Notes: generated by a model from the letters alone, not told the origin. DNA of 64,000 nt from Xenoacremonium recifei (GCA_012184525.1 WOFQ01000001.1:372001-436000), one strand, 5' to 3'. Positions 34,046 to 44,463 are shown, numbered from the stretch's first letter. Numbers and translations: made by a program.

Positions 34046-34750
34046 GTTAGGGGGATGACAACATGGACAAGGAGAGTGAGGGGAGACAGAATGGGGAAAC
34101 GGAGTAGAACAAGTGAGAGCAAGGTGAGCAGAGAGAGGAGAAGGCAAAAAGACGAGGGGAGAAGAGAGGGGTCGATGTGCTCTTTGTTTCGGCATTTTGG
34201 CATTGCGAAAGGCGTCGTCGTCGCATCATCATTGGCGTTTTATACCCGCTGGCTTTTCACACTTCAACATATAGCATACAGGTACCTGCACGCATACACA
34301 TACACATACACGATGGAATAATGAGGGGACGAGCAGCCGAACCGAGGTGGACAGGCTAGACGAGACATGACGGATGAGATCATGTAGGACACTACCAAGA
34401 ACAACAATACAGTCTGAGTTTTATTTCACTTTTTGACCGCGCACCGTGACTTACTGCATTCAAACAGAGGACTGGAATGTTGACCTCGATTGTAGTGGTT
34501 GCAGTTGGCCCGTGATGCAGTCCGTTTCCTTTGTTCTAAGAATGGGCGTTGAGTTGGAGGGGAGCACGGGACCATGAAAGTGAATCACTGATGAATAGGA
34601 CCCCGAGCAAACGCCTTCGTCTACAGAATGTCAATTGCAATCAATCATCCTCAGACGCACATATTTCTACGCGTCGAATGTGCTTAACCTACCTTTTACT
34701 TCTGCACATCCAGCACACGTCTTTCGACTTACTGCGACGCCCAGTTCGTG
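34046..34750. other. Intergenic, no gene seen
   Basis: This is the 3' flank of the 33038 gene and the promoter of the GCR1_C-domain gene. A purine-rich tract (34060-34170) follows the stop codon. A short CA/TA repeat tract lies near 34294-34312. Nothing else is supported. Confidence 0.5.
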
Positions 34751-36415
34751 ATGGGCGACACGAACGAAACCTCGGCCTTTACCTGGTCCGAGGAGTATAT
34801 TAAGGAGGCCTCGGCCAAGGCCCTTGATCAGTATTATCAACAAGAAGCAGCCAAGAAGTCTATGCTTCCTTCGCCGATGGAGTCGAGTAACTCCCGACTA
34901 ACCTCGCGAGAGCGATCTGCCGCTACAGAGCAAAGTACCGCTGCCGAAGCCCCGGTCGAGCAGACTTTAGATGAGGAGGAACATCCTGTGCAACAAGGCG
35001 GAGTTGAGCAGCAGTATAACGCGAACGCTGGCCTGGAAGAACAGCAGCCGCCTCGATTGGCGGATGTTGTTGACGTGCAGGTCGCGAACCTGATTGTGAA
35101 CTTACACAACCAATATATGCGGGAGAACCAGCATTTGCAGCAGAAGAATACTGCTTTAAGCAACGAGCTCACATCTCTTAGAGCCGACTACGCTACCCTA
35201 TCTGATAAAGTGGTCGGTCTTGAACTGAGGTTGACAAGCCATGTCGCCCTTCTAGATGGCCTGTCTAAGGCTATCATCCAAGCTCGATCCACAAAGCAGC
35301 AACAGCAGCCGCAATTGCTGCATCGGGAGCTTGAAATCGCTCGCAGGATTGGAGGGGAGCATGGAGAGGCTGTTGAAGCCCTCCACGATATGGCCATTCA
35401 ATCGAGTGTCCAGCCACTCACAAGTATTGAGTCTGACGTTCCAGAGACGACTCAACTTCCGGACGATGCCTTTTCTGAAACAGCTTCGAATGACTTGACT
35501 ACGAACGATTATGACGAACTTCCTCCAGTTCCAGATGTTGCGACTGAACCCATCCGAAGCACGGGTCTTCGCGTGACGAAGAGAAAGAACACCGTCAGCA
35601 GTCCCCAGCACACGAGCAAGCGACGGGCTGTGAGCACTCCATCTAAGCGACAACCGCAGAGGACAGAGGACTTTCAGTCTGCCACCGCAAGCCTGCAACC
35701 CAAAAAGCGAACTCCGCTTGTGAGCACGCCGCCGCGTCGCAAGGCTCTCCCCGACGTAGCGCCCTCGGACTCCGATCGAAAGGGAGTCCGAGGAGGACCT
35801 CACGCCAACAAACGTGTCGTTCCGTTTCAAGACTCAGACCTAGACTCGGACAATCGGCAGATTGACTCCGAATACGAGTCAGTGTCCGGGGAAGAGCTTA
35901 CCCCCTCTGCCGAGCCTTCGACATCTGGGCTCTCTGAGCCTCCAACTACGGCCTCTCCTGCCCCGTCGCAGGCCGCCAAATCAACCAACAGCAAGTCACG
36001 ATACTCTGGTCCTCGCCAAACGGGCTTTCGATTTGCAACCGGGCCTCCTGGCCGGCGCTTTAAGTACACTCGAATGCCTAAGACTGTCGCGCTCGTTTAC
36101 AGGGAGTGGAAGCAAGGCCTTAATGGCAATCCATCGATTGAGTCACTCGAAAACCAGTACGGCACCGGCTGGCGGCTGGGTGGCCTCAAGGATCGGAAAT
36201 ATGGCAGTAACTTTGTCGGCCTCAGGCTAAAGATCGTCCGTGCAGTGGACCAACTGGCGGAGAAGGAGGCGATCACGGTGGAGGAAGCCATCCGGGAGTT
36301 AGATAATCTCATCTGTGGTAGGATGCAGTTATTGATTACTGCTATTCGGATCAATGGGGTGGAAGAGGACCTCAAGGATACTATTGCCAGATTGAAGATC
36401 AAGGCTCAAGAATAA
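34751..36415 (+). CDS. GCR1_C-domain DNA-binding protein with coiled coil
   Basis: Single exon, 554 aa from the ATG at 34751. Residues about 105-200 form a coiled coil (NQYMRENQHLQQKNTALSNE, then LRADYATLSDKVVGLELRL). A Ser/Thr/Arg-rich linker of about 200 residues contains basic patches (TKRKNT, SKRRAVSTPSKR). The C-terminal 110 residues (RMPKTVALVYREWKQGLNGN, SIESLENQYGTGWRLGG) match the Gcr1 C-terminal DNA-binding domain family, seen in yeast Gcr1, Hot1 and Msn1. It is therefore a probable nuclear DNA-binding protein that dimerises through the coiled coil. Related domains have been reported in fungal Crypton elements, so a mobile origin is possible, but no recombinase domain is seen here. 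Confidence 0.8.
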   Translation: MGDTNETSAFTWSEEYIKEASAKALDQYYQQEAAKKSMLPSPMESSNSRLTSRERSAATEQSTAAEAPVEQTLDEEEHPVQQGGVEQQYNANAGLEEQQPPRLADVVDVQVANLIVNLHNQYMRENQHLQQKNTALSNELTSLRADYATLSDKVVGLELRLTSHVALLDGLSKAIIQARSTKQQQQPQLLHRELEIARRIGGEHGEAVEALHDMAIQSSVQPLTSIESDVPETTQLPDDAFSETASNDLTTNDYDELPPVPDVATEPIRSTGLRVTKRKNTVSSPQHTSKRRAVSTPSKRQPQRTEDFQSATASLQPKKRTPLVSTPPRRKALPDVAPSDSDRKGVRGGPHANKRVVPFQDSDLDSDNRQIDSEYESVSGEELTPSAEPSTSGLSEPPTTASPAPSQAAKSTNSKSRYSGPRQTGFRFATGPPGRRFKYTRMPKTVALVYREWKQGLNGNPSIESLENQYGTGWRLGGLKDRKYGSNFVGLRLKIVRAVDQLAEKEAITVEEAIRELDNLICGRMQLLITAIRINGVEEDLKDTIARLKIKAQE

Positions 36416-36924
36416 GCTTATAGCATCACTTCAGTTTAATAACAATTGGCCTTTCCCTTGCGAGTAAGCTCCCTTGCTCCCTTAACTCTTGAAGGATCAA
36501 CTGAGTAAGCAGTGACACAATGATAGGGACCGAGGAGCTGGGATACTGAGCAACGCTCTGGTCTCTCAGACGTGTTCTTGGTTCAAAGAGTAGTTCTCTT
36601 GGCCCTTTCTCACAGCCCCATAATGTTCTTTTTGAACATCTTCCCTTCCTAGGACAAGGAATTGTTCGCAGATCGGTAACAAAAGATCCTTTCAGTGTAC
36701 TTTCTTTATGATCATTGTGTTTTAGAACAACGACACCAACCCAATATATTTAATATTATCCCAGAAATTGCACTCTTAGAACTCCTTCCTCTCAAGTCTC
36801 TTCATGAGCGACACCTAACTCGCTAATCACAAGATTAGAACACAGGACTTGCTGGATCTCGAACTGTATTCTAATTCACACCTCAACAAACTTCACAACA
36901 AGATCACCAACAACACCGCCAACC
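36416..36924. other. Intergenic, no gene seen
   Basis: A 0.5-kb AT-leaning spacer holding the promoter of the next gene. A run TTTAATATTATC occurs near 36750. No frame is supported. Confidence 0.5.
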
Positions 36925-38760
36925 ATGTGTCTTACTATCATTTACCACACCACCGATTGCGAGACACGGCGCCAGGCAATCGTCGATGTCAAGACCGGCC
37001 TCACTGTGTATTACCCTTTCGAGGCTCCCCTACCTTGCACTCACACAGCCCTTTTCACCCCTGGTGATTGCATCGAGCACGGCCCCTGCTGCCACTCCCG
37101 AGAGGTCTGGCAGCTTTGTATGAGCCAGTATGGCAAGCCCTGCTTCACTCAAACACAGACTGTCCATGTCGTCACCTCCGTCGATGACGCCTCAAACCCC
37201 GAACGGTGGTCCAACAACGTTAAGGAAATGTTGCGGAAAGGCCATGTCGATATCCGAGTTGGCGAGTGCTTTCTCCGGCATTTCAAGCGTCTCTGCGATA
37301 TCGGTCTTCAGCTTCGTGCCGTTAAGGACTATGTCCGGCGATGTCATGGGCCTTGTGGCTCAGACCACAGTTCGAGATCGAGGAGTAGCGGTCAACGATC
37401 CCGAGAGCTTCAGGACCCTACCATGGAAGCGTCCCTGACGATCTTCAACCGCCTCCGCGAAGAGTGGGAGATGTTGGAATCTCAGGCAGTTGCACTGCAG
37501 AGCGAATGTATGATGCGTCCGAACAGCGGATGCATCACAGCGCTTGGGTTGACCCTCCCCAGTCAGCCCCTGGCCTGTCTCATACAACATGTTCCTAAGG
37601 CGCCACGCCCGCGATACGAGTCTGTTTTCTTGCCAGAGCAGCGTGTGGCCTCAGACGCGGAGCTTCGCGACAGTATTAAGAAAGTGAGTCATCAGCTCAG
37701 CAGTATGCGACAGGAGCTTGCCAGAATGCTCTCGTTCAACTCGGACTCCGATCTCATAGGGAGGGAGAAAACATACCATCCCACCAGAAGAGTCCGCCGC
37801 GCTCCTGGAGGCGCGAAACACTCGGAGGGCTCTTTTCTGAGTCTGATCTCCGGATCCGAATACACCTGGGAAAATGAGACGGTCCAAATGGAGGATGGGC
37901 ACTTTCACGATGTTAACTGGCATCTTCACGCCACCCTGAATCAATCCCCGGCGGTAAGTCCGCGAACTCAGCCTTATGGCCCGGCGAACTACACGCAGAT
38001 GAGTGCCCAGCTTCAAGGTCTCCCATCGCCCGAAACTTCCCTGGAAAGGCAAGTTGAAATTCTACCAGATGGCATCGAGGATGACCTTAGCTCACTCATT
38101 GACAGCTCGTGTTTAGAGGTCGCAATGGACGTACTCTCGTCGCCGGTTGATGCGCCCATCGTTCAGGGAATTTCTGCGAAGACTCTCGAAGAATACATAG
38201 CCTCCGGCAAAGCTAAAGACGATGGCTTTGACAACGACGAGGATATCATCAAGTGGCTGGTACAAGCATCCGCCACCGAGGAGACTAGCGAATTCATCGA
38301 CCCCGATGGTTATGTGAGCCGGACAGTTGGCGGCGTAAGCTTCTGCAGCGGTGTCAGCCTCAGCAGTGAGGTCAGCCTCAACAGCGAGACCAGCCTCAAC
38401 AGCGATGTCAGCCTTAACAGCGACGTGAGCGAACAGTCCAAAGACGAGGAACCGGACCCCGTCTTCGAAAGAACTCCACGCTCCTACACACCCGCAGACA
38501 ACAAGGTACCAATCATTTGCCCGGTGCCAGAGCATGCAGCGCTAATCTTGGAACCGCTTAAGAGATGGCTCGAGGAGGAGCAGCAAGTCTCGACAGGTGA
38601 GTTTTTGCCCGCTACTAACTCGCGGAAGCGACGCCGCTCGTCGACCGACAGTGAGCTCTCAGATCCTTTGACTCGTATTCAGATGAAGCGGCTCGAGAGC
38701 GAACTGCGCCAAATGGGGAGCAGGATTGTTCCGAAGCGGCGTCGGATGTCGCGAAGGTGA
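36925..38760 (+). CDS. Cys-rich N-terminus protein with Val-Ser-Leu repeats
   Basis: Single exon, 611 aa starting MCLTIIYHTTDCETRRQAI. The first 75 residues are rich in Cys and His (CTHTALFTPGDCIEHGPCC, then VWQLC), a pattern compatible with metal binding. The middle is polar, with a helical stretch near DAELRDSIKKVSHQLSSMRQ. Residues about 475-500 are tandem six-residue repeats (VSLSSE, VSLNSE, TSLNSD, VSLNSD). The C-terminus has basic clusters (SRKRRRSS and PKRRRMSRR) that look like nuclear localisation signals. The N-terminal pattern resembles uncharacterised Pezizomycotina proteins. No function is recognised. It lies 0.5 kb downstream of the GCR1_C gene on the same strand. Confidence 0.75.
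   Translation: MCLTIIYHTTDCETRRQAIVDVKTGLTVYYPFEAPLPCTHTALFTPGDCIEHGPCCHSREVWQLCMSQYGKPCFTQTQTVHVVTSVDDASNPERWSNNVKEMLRKGHVDIRVGECFLRHFKRLCDIGLQLRAVKDYVRRCHGPCGSDHSSRSRSSGQRSRELQDPTMEASLTIFNRLREEWEMLESQAVALQSECMMRPNSGCITALGLTLPSQPLACLIQHVPKAPRPRYESVFLPEQRVASDAELRDSIKKVSHQLSSMRQELARMLSFNSDSDLIGREKTYHPTRRVRRAPGGAKHSEGSFLSLISGSEYTWENETVQMEDGHFHDVNWHLHATLNQSPAVSPRTQPYGPANYTQMSAQLQGLPSPETSLERQVEILPDGIEDDLSSLIDSSCLEVAMDVLSSPVDAPIVQGISAKTLEEYIASGKAKDDGFDNDEDIIKWLVQASATEETSEFIDPDGYVSRTVGGVSFCSGVSLSSEVSLNSETSLNSDVSLNSDVSEQSKDEEPDPVFERTPRSYTPADNKVPIICPVPEHAALILEPLKRWLEEEQQVSTGEFLPATNSRKRRRSSTDSELSDPLTRIQMKRLESELRQMGSRIVPKRRRMSRR
38340..38430 (+). repeat. 18-nt-period repeat encoding V/T-S-L-x-S-x
   Basis: About five imperfect copies of GTCAGCCTCAACAGCGAG-type units run in tandem within the 36925 gene, read as VSLSSE, VSLNSE, TSLNSD, VSLNSD and VSEQS. 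Copy-number change would keep the reading frame. Confidence 0.75.
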
Positions 38761-39306
38761 GTGGGTGCACTTTTCCTTTGTCAATGTCCTCTTTTGGTCC
38801 TTGCTAGCGGTTGGTGAGGTTCTTTGTAGAAGCGAGCATGCATAGAATGAATAGACAAAAGCATTATCCCTTTGAGAATGTCCAAAGAATAACAACGTGA
38901 CCAATACTAATCGAATGTATCCTAATGCGTGTGAAAGAGTGCATTTTTCGGTAACCCAAATAAGAGAAATTGTTTCAGGCTGCTTAGGCCCAAGAACAAT
39001 GAATGGCTTGGGTACCATTTAACAGGGGCTGTCGTGGTGGTCTACGATTGGAGAGTCTCGAAATGTATGCAGGAGAACGTAAGCAGAATTTGCGGCTGGA
39101 GGCGCTGAAATGGCCCTCATTCGTAGCCAAGTATGCATGTTGTTGGCAGTGGCTTTGGAGGCCCATCCTTGCTCATTCGCGAGGCAGATTGTCAGTTATA
39201 ACGCTCTAGGTACTCCCCAAAACCGAAAGCCCGACTCTTACCTCGATTCCAAGACCTGGCCAATTCTCACCAGCCTGCCCAGGAGATTGATTCCTCGAAG
39301 CCAAGT
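38761..39306. other. Intergenic, no gene seen
   Basis: Short frames on both strands overlap one another and lack motifs. The last 100 nt serve as leader of the coiled-coil gene at 39307. Confidence 0.5.
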
Positions 39307-40167
39307 ATGGCGGGAAGCAGCATCTCTGGGAACCACCAAAGCAAGAAGCCCGCACAGTTCAATTATACGGCATCTGCGGAAGCCCAGGAATGTTACAACG
39401 TATCTGATACGGGTCGAGCGCAGCGGAGCGAGTCCGGTAGGTCTCGCAGCGTGAGATCCCACAGAGCGTCGAGCGAATGCACGCAATATGTGCGATCGGA
39501 CAGCCGTTCCAACTCCTTAGACCAACACCAGAACCAAGACTCGGATGATGCCTCCGATATGCTGTCGGACAACTCTGATGCGGGGTCCCATCACTCCGAT
39601 GCCAATTCTTCGCAGCAGACACTGGAGGTAATCGAGGAGACTGACAAGGAGGAAGTGTACGAACGTGGATTATATGCTGTTTGGGGAGCGCAGCCTGCGG
39701 GAGCTCTAGACGATAGATTTAGGGCTACGGAAGAAACTCTCCGAGAACACCAAAAAATATTGGTCCTGAACAGCCAGAGACTTCAAGAGAAAGAGGAAAC
39801 ATTCAATAAGCTCATCGACAGAGTGATGACACAGCTGGAGCAGGACAATACCAAGCTGCAGGCGACGCTCAACTTCAATGCAGAGCAGATCAAGACTCTT
39901 CAAGTTCAGCTCAAAGGCACGAAGGGGGATCTTGAGGCTGAGATCGGAAAAAGAAGAAAATTGCAGGCGAAAGTGGAAGCAGGAGAGCAGAAGATCAAGG
40001 AGCTTCAGGACAAGCTGCGCCATGAACGTGCGCGCAGAAAAGACAGAGAAAATACCGACGGGTGTTCTTGTAGTGAGTGTACTGGTGGTTACTTGTATTT
40101 TCGCATTACAAGTAGTCAGGGTACGGAAAAGGGCGAATACCGGAAAATTAAGAGTACTGAACACTAA
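39307..40167 (+). CDS. Coiled-coil protein with a possible frameshifted membrane anchor
   Basis: The open frame gives 286 aa. The N-terminal 110 residues are Ser/Asp/Gln-rich disorder (including SDDASDMLSDNSDAGSHHSD). From about 130 to 255 a long heptad-bearing coiled coil runs through EETLREHQKILVLNSQRLQE, EEQ/KTLQVQL-type segments and QDKLRHERARRK. The last 30 residues (CSCSECTGGYLYF) look unrelated. In the next frame the same bases (about 40058-40125) encode TGVLVVSVLVVTCIFALQVV followed by RVRKRANTGK, a convincing membrane anchor with a basic flank. A one-base deletion in the AAAA run near 40051 would join them. The true protein may therefore be tail-anchored, or this copy may be mutated. 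Function is unknown. Confidence 0.65.
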   Translation: MAGSSISGNHQSKKPAQFNYTASAEAQECYNVSDTGRAQRSESGRSRSVRSHRASSECTQYVRSDSRSNSLDQHQNQDSDDASDMLSDNSDAGSHHSDANSSQQTLEVIEETDKEEVYERGLYAVWGAQPAGALDDRFRATEETLREHQKILVLNSQRLQEKEETFNKLIDRVMTQLEQDNTKLQATLNFNAEQIKTLQVQLKGTKGDLEAEIGKRRKLQAKVEAGEQKIKELQDKLRHERARRKDRENTDGCSCSECTGGYLYFRITSSQGTEKGEYRKIKSTEH

Positions 40168-40330
40168 AATTACCTTAACACCTTATTATATATAGAATAA
40201 GAAGATATAAGATAAATAATATATATATATAGTTATATATATATAGAATTTCTTTAAATTAAGAGATTATAATATTAATATTTTTTATAGATCCTCCCTA
40301 ATATGCTATTATAGGTATACCCAGATTACC
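40165..40330. repeat. Very AT-rich patch with TA dinucleotide runs
   Basis: About 165 nt made almost only of A and T, with ATATATATATAG repeated twice (about 40219-40246) and TTAATATTTTTTATAG after it. It separates the accessory block (34.7-40.2 kb) from the conserved dpm3 region. No gene is seen in it. Confidence 0.7.
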
Positions 40331-40467
40331 TAATCCACCATTAGTCATCCAAAATTCCCACCAACGCGCCCCTGACACCTTACACGTCTCCTCAGCAGCG
40401 CATCGTGAACTTCAGCTCCAACCGACTCTCAATCCTCAATCCCCGCGCCGCGCCGCCAACCGCAACC

Positions 40468-40852
40468 ATGACCCGCGCCCAGCAGACCATCTCGCTCGCC
40501 CTCCTCGTCTCCTCCGTACGCTCTCCCACCATCGCGCCAGCTTCCAACCTGCTAACCCTTCGCAGCTCTACCTCGCGCTCTTCCTCGAGCTCATCCCGCT
40601 CCCGCCACTGATCCAGGAACAAATCGTCCCTGTGGTACGTCTCCCCCCTCTCTTCCCTTGACGCAATTTGGCGCTGACGAGAATCTCCAGCTCCCTTTCT
40701 GGGCCCTCGTTTCTTTCGGCGCGTTCCTCCTCTTCCGCCTCGGCTGGGGCATCCTGACCTTCAACGACGTCCCCGCCGCGCACCAGGAGCTCATGGGCGA
40801 GATCGAGCAGGCCAAGGTTGACCTGCGGAAGATGGGCGTCGACGTCGACTAA
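40468..40852 (+). CDS. dpm3: Dolichol-phosphate mannosyltransferase subunit 3
   Basis: The exons are 40468..40515, 40566..40634 and 40691..40852, totalling 279 nt and 92 aa, the same length as I recall for animal DPM3. The first two exons are only 48 and 69 nt, and each intron (GTACGC...CGCAG, GTACGT...CCAG) falls between codons. Two membrane helices are visible: ISLALLVSS joined to LYLALFLELI, and LPFWALVSFGAFLLFRLGWG. They are followed by the family signature LTFNDVPAAHQELMGEIEQA and a short helical tail ending DVD. DPM3 tethers and stabilises the catalytic subunit DPM1 at the ER membrane, where dolichol-phosphate-mannose is made for N-glycosylation, O-mannosylation and GPI anchors. Confidence 0.93.
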
Positions 40853-41068
40853 GCTGCTGAGTGCAAATAGAGAAAACAAAATGGGTGTACGATTACGGAG
40901 GGGAGGCGGACGGACGGCATTTTAAGGGAGTCATTTGAGGCCAAATATATCTTAATAACAAATCGTGGTATCCTTCATAATGCGTACAATGCGCGCTGCG
41001 AGACGCTGGGGGCGGCTTTCTCGATTATCATAGCCGCCAATCATTTCATGTTCGAAGACGTCCAATCT

Positions 41069-43062
41069 CTAGACATCTTCTCCTACAACCAGTGCCAAGA
41101 TTGTCTGAACAGCCGAGTCTAGCTTTACACCTCCACCTACGAGCTCCTTGAACAGCTTGGGGATCTTCCCCAGCGCACCCCGTTCATCGACTTTGACCCC
41201 TGTATATGAGATTAGCGACAGTGGCGAGATTGCGGGTTCATTGACGGCTTACATTGTGCTGGACCTTGGAGCACGACTCCCAAGTTGCTTTGTGCTTCTC
41301 CAGTCCAATCAAACTCGATCTTCCAGTCCAAGCGCACCTTTGGCCCAGGACTGTCAGGGTCTGCCGAGATTTCATAACTTTGTTGGCCCAAGTAATGGAT
41401 CAGATCCTTTTTGCTCACAGGACCCTTCTTTTCGGCAACTGCCTCTTCAGAATCCTCGCTGTGTTTCTTCCGCTTTTGCTTTCGCGCTCGCAGCTGGCTC
41501 AAGGCCTCTGGAGTGGCGTGCGACTTGCACCACTCGTCCAAGCGACTCCAAAAGACGGCACGTTCTGTGGCAAGCCGAAGCCACTCGCCCATTGCCCAGG
41601 TCATGATGCCGACATTGCGTTGCATACATCGATTACACTCGCCTGAGCAGATCTTCTCAACGAACGGCTGAAGCTCAGACTTCGCAGATGGTTCGAGCGT
41701 CGGGACTTGGAGATCTTGAATGGCCTGGTCCATGGGGTCGACCACCATGTCAATCTTGGCCGTGAAGAGTCCAGGTACATCGCGTGAACGCAACGTGATG
41801 GCGTGCAATTGTCGATGGGGCTGCTCTGGCAAGGGTTGGAGCCGAGATATGGTGGACTCAATCTCGAATGGGCTGAATAGTTCGAGGTACGGCAACTCCT
41901 CGGCTGCGGTCATGAGAATGGGGTGATGCGACTTGATCTCGGGCAATTTCTCCATCTCACTCAACCTCGGTGCTCGGGGCAAGGGCTTTCCGAACGGGAG
42001 AAGGGCTCCAGGGTTGAGCACGCTCTTCATCAACTGCTGCGTCGCTGATGGAGGGGGCGGTGAGGTCGAGTCGCCGTCATCCCGTCGCAAGATGCCGAAG
42101 ACTTCATTCTGGTTTGACGCAGGTAACATGCGCCCAGATTGTGCCGCCACCCTGAGTCGATCATTCGCCTGCTGAATCGTCTCCAAGTCCTTCTTCAACT
42201 CCTTGATCTCATCGAGGAGCGCATCACGTTTCCGTTTCTTTTCCAGGTCCGGATCAAAGGGCAGAGGTTTACGAATAATAACCTCGGTAGTCTGCGAAGC
42301 CTGCGACATCCGTGGCCTTCGTACTGGGTCGCGAAAGCTAGGTTTTGCTACCGTTGGTTTTGCCGGTAGCTTCGCTGAGAATTGCGACACGGGCGCATCA
42401 TCTGGGGACCTGTATTTCCATTGCGACGGACTTCGATGGATGCCCTTGGGCGGTGTTGAAGAGACCGGGTCAGGCACAGATGGCGGCAGCTCAGGCTCAG
42501 GTGCAGGTTCTGGTTCGGCCTCTGGTTCAACTGGTAACCGTGAGCCTACCGGAGGCGAGCGGCGCAAGGTTCGGCCGAGAAAGGGATTCAGGTCGTCTTC
42601 GTCGTTTTCGGACTCTGGGCGCGGTAGGGGACGTGGATTTGGTCTCTTCATCGGCGAACGCCTAGGTGGCGCCGACATTCGACCGCTGGCACGTCTCGCG
42701 GTTCTTTGAGAGCTACTGCCCTCTTGCGACAGACGACGAGGCTCATTGTCTTCCTCAGTCGTTGGGGCGTTGATGACTGGAACAGTCGGCTCTGTCGACA
42801 GAAGCTCGTCCAAGCTTGCATCGCTGCCCGCATTGCTCAGCCGTCGAGCTACGACCGGTCGCCGTGGGCTTTTGGCGGGAGACCCAGCATTTCTGCGGTC
42901 GAGTATCTCGGGATTATGTCGTGCGAGGCTTGCCCTGGTTGGAGATGCGAAGGATGGGCGTTGTCGTCGAGTGGGTGAAGAGAGAGGGGGCGTGCCAGCA
43001 ATGGCATCGTTGACAGACAGTCGCGGGGAGACTCGCCGCCGCTTAGGCGCTGATTCTTCCAT
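41069..43062 (-). CDS. Conserved nuclear-type protein with disordered N-terminus
   Basis: Minus-strand exons are 43062..41253 and 41199..41069, totalling 1941 nt and 646 aa. The start MEESAPKRRRVSPRLS is basic and looks like a nuclear localisation signal. Residues 1-260 are Ser/Pro/Arg-rich disorder. A predicted coiled coil follows (KKRKRDALLDEIKELKKDLE, about 285-315). The C-terminal third is globular: LPYLELFSPFEIESTISRLQ, a cysteine-bearing stretch (ICSGECNRCMQR), and a beta-rich end (VRLDWKIEFDWTGEAQSNLG) spliced to GPAQWVKVDERGALGKIPKL. The layout of disordered arm, coiled coil and small C-terminal domain recalls kinetochore subunits, but I cannot name one, so that reading is weak inference. 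Confidence 0.78.
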
Positions 43063-43692
43063 TTCGGCGGGGAAGAGTGATGGCTCGTCAAGAATCGTTC
43101 ATTGCTGGGGTCGCTGGAGGAGACGTCTTGAACCAGATGGTTGTTTGTCGCAATCTATGGTTTGTTTACTTACCCAGATCCAGCTCTAGAAAGCAAGTGG
43201 CTTAGCGCGTCCAGGATGGATGGCAGTGGGCCTTACCGCCTGCCATTTCGAGCCAATGGCCGTTAGTGGGGCCAGCTCTCCTTGTGGCGTTCAATGTGTG
43301 GCTGAAGTTCCTGTGTTTCGAGAACCATGGCTCCAAAAGGGTCTCTGCATGGAAGATTCGACCCTGAACCCTGGCTTATACGAGGAAGAAAAGAGCCGAC
43401 ACTTGATCATCCTGCAAATCTCAAGCAGAATCGTCTCTGTGGCAAGTTTTGGAGGAGAACTGGTCAGCTGTACAAAAGTATTTGGCATGCTGTCACGTGC
43501 GCCGGTCCAGTCCCCGAAAATTCGGTACGTACCTCCGGTTTTCGCCCTGGCCGATGACGTCCGAGGTCTCGCGGATATCCGAATTACAAAACACCAAGTT
43601 TTTGTTTGATAGTTGGCCCCCAAGCCGTGTGGTCGCTTTTCCTCCTCTCAATCTCGTCACCCACACTCTTTCTACCACTCAGACAGTTAGTC
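43063..43692. promoter_or_regulatory. Divergent promoter region
   Basis: This 630-nt stretch lies between the minus-strand gene starting at 43062 and the plus-strand OXLD1-like gene at 43693, so it serves both. A pyrimidine-rich tract (43629-43680) directly precedes the ATG of the latter. The frames within it have no motif. Confidence 0.5.
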
Positions 43693-44463
43693 ATGTCAAT
43701 ACCAGCACGATTGGCACCGCGACTGCGGCATGTGTGCTCCTCGGCGCCGACTTCGAGCCGAGGGTTTATGAGCACAGCCAAAGTCGCAAAGGAAGAATGG
43801 CCACAAAGAACACCCCTCGGTCCCTTCTACGAAGCCATATTACGATCACCACCTTTGAAGAAAGAGAAACCCGAAGAACCACCAAATTCTGCCGACCCTG
43901 AAGTCCTTCCCCCTGGAAAGAAGCCCGTATCGCCGCCACCCACAAAGAAGAAACCAGCACGCAAAGCCTCTAGCGAAACTGCTGCCTCAAAAACCTTCGA
44001 CACCTCGATAGAAGACATTACACCAGAAGAGCGTGCGCGCAAGATCCTAGGAACGAGGTACTACGGCGAGGAACAAAAGGCCGCGCGCCACGCCGCGATA
44101 CGCGCGCAATCTACGTACGTTGCAGGCGTGCTCGTGCCGCCGAAGCCCGAGGAACCGGACAACTGCTGCATGAGCGGATGCGTCAACTGTGTATGGGAGC
44201 GGTACCGCGAGGAGATGGAAGATTGGTCACTGGCGAACAACGAGGCCCAGCGGCGGCTCAAGGCGGAGGGCGCGAGCGGGATGGATGCCGACGGGGGCGG
44301 CTCAGAGGCAACCTGGGGACCCAAGATTGGCGAGGCCAAGATCGCTAAGGACTTGTGGTCGGAGGAGATCTTTGAGGACGTGCCTGTGGGGATTCGAGAG
44401 TTCATGAAGCAGGAGAAGCGATTGAAGGAGAGGCATGAGCGTGAGGCTGCGGCGGGGAGGTAG
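43693..44463 (+). CDS. OXLD1-like mitochondrial protein (oxidoreductase-like domain)
   Basis: Single exon, 256 aa from the ATG at 43693. The N-terminus (MSIPARLAPRLRHVCSSAPT, then SSRGFMSTAK) is basic, hydroxylated and free of acidic residues, as in a mitochondrial presequence. A Pro/Lys-rich linker leads to the signature PKPEEPDNCCMSGCVNCVWE, with Cys158, 159, 163 and 166, followed by RYREEMEDW. This matches the short oxidoreductase-like domain of human OXLD1 and fungal relatives. The C-terminal part is acidic then basic, ending KRLKERHEREAAAGR. The biochemical role of the family is poorly known. The longer in-frame start upstream was rejected because it lacks an early ATG and masks the presequence. 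Confidence 0.85.
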   Translation: MSIPARLAPRLRHVCSSAPTSSRGFMSTAKVAKEEWPQRTPLGPFYEAILRSPPLKKEKPEEPPNSADPEVLPPGKKPVSPPPTKKKPARKASSETAASKTFDTSIEDITPEERARKILGTRYYGEEQKAARHAAIRAQSTYVAGVLVPPKPEEPDNCCMSGCVNCVWERYREEMEDWSLANNEAQRRLKAEGASGMDADGGGSEATWGPKIGEAKIAKDLWSEEIFEDVPVGIREFMKQEKRLKERHEREAAAGR

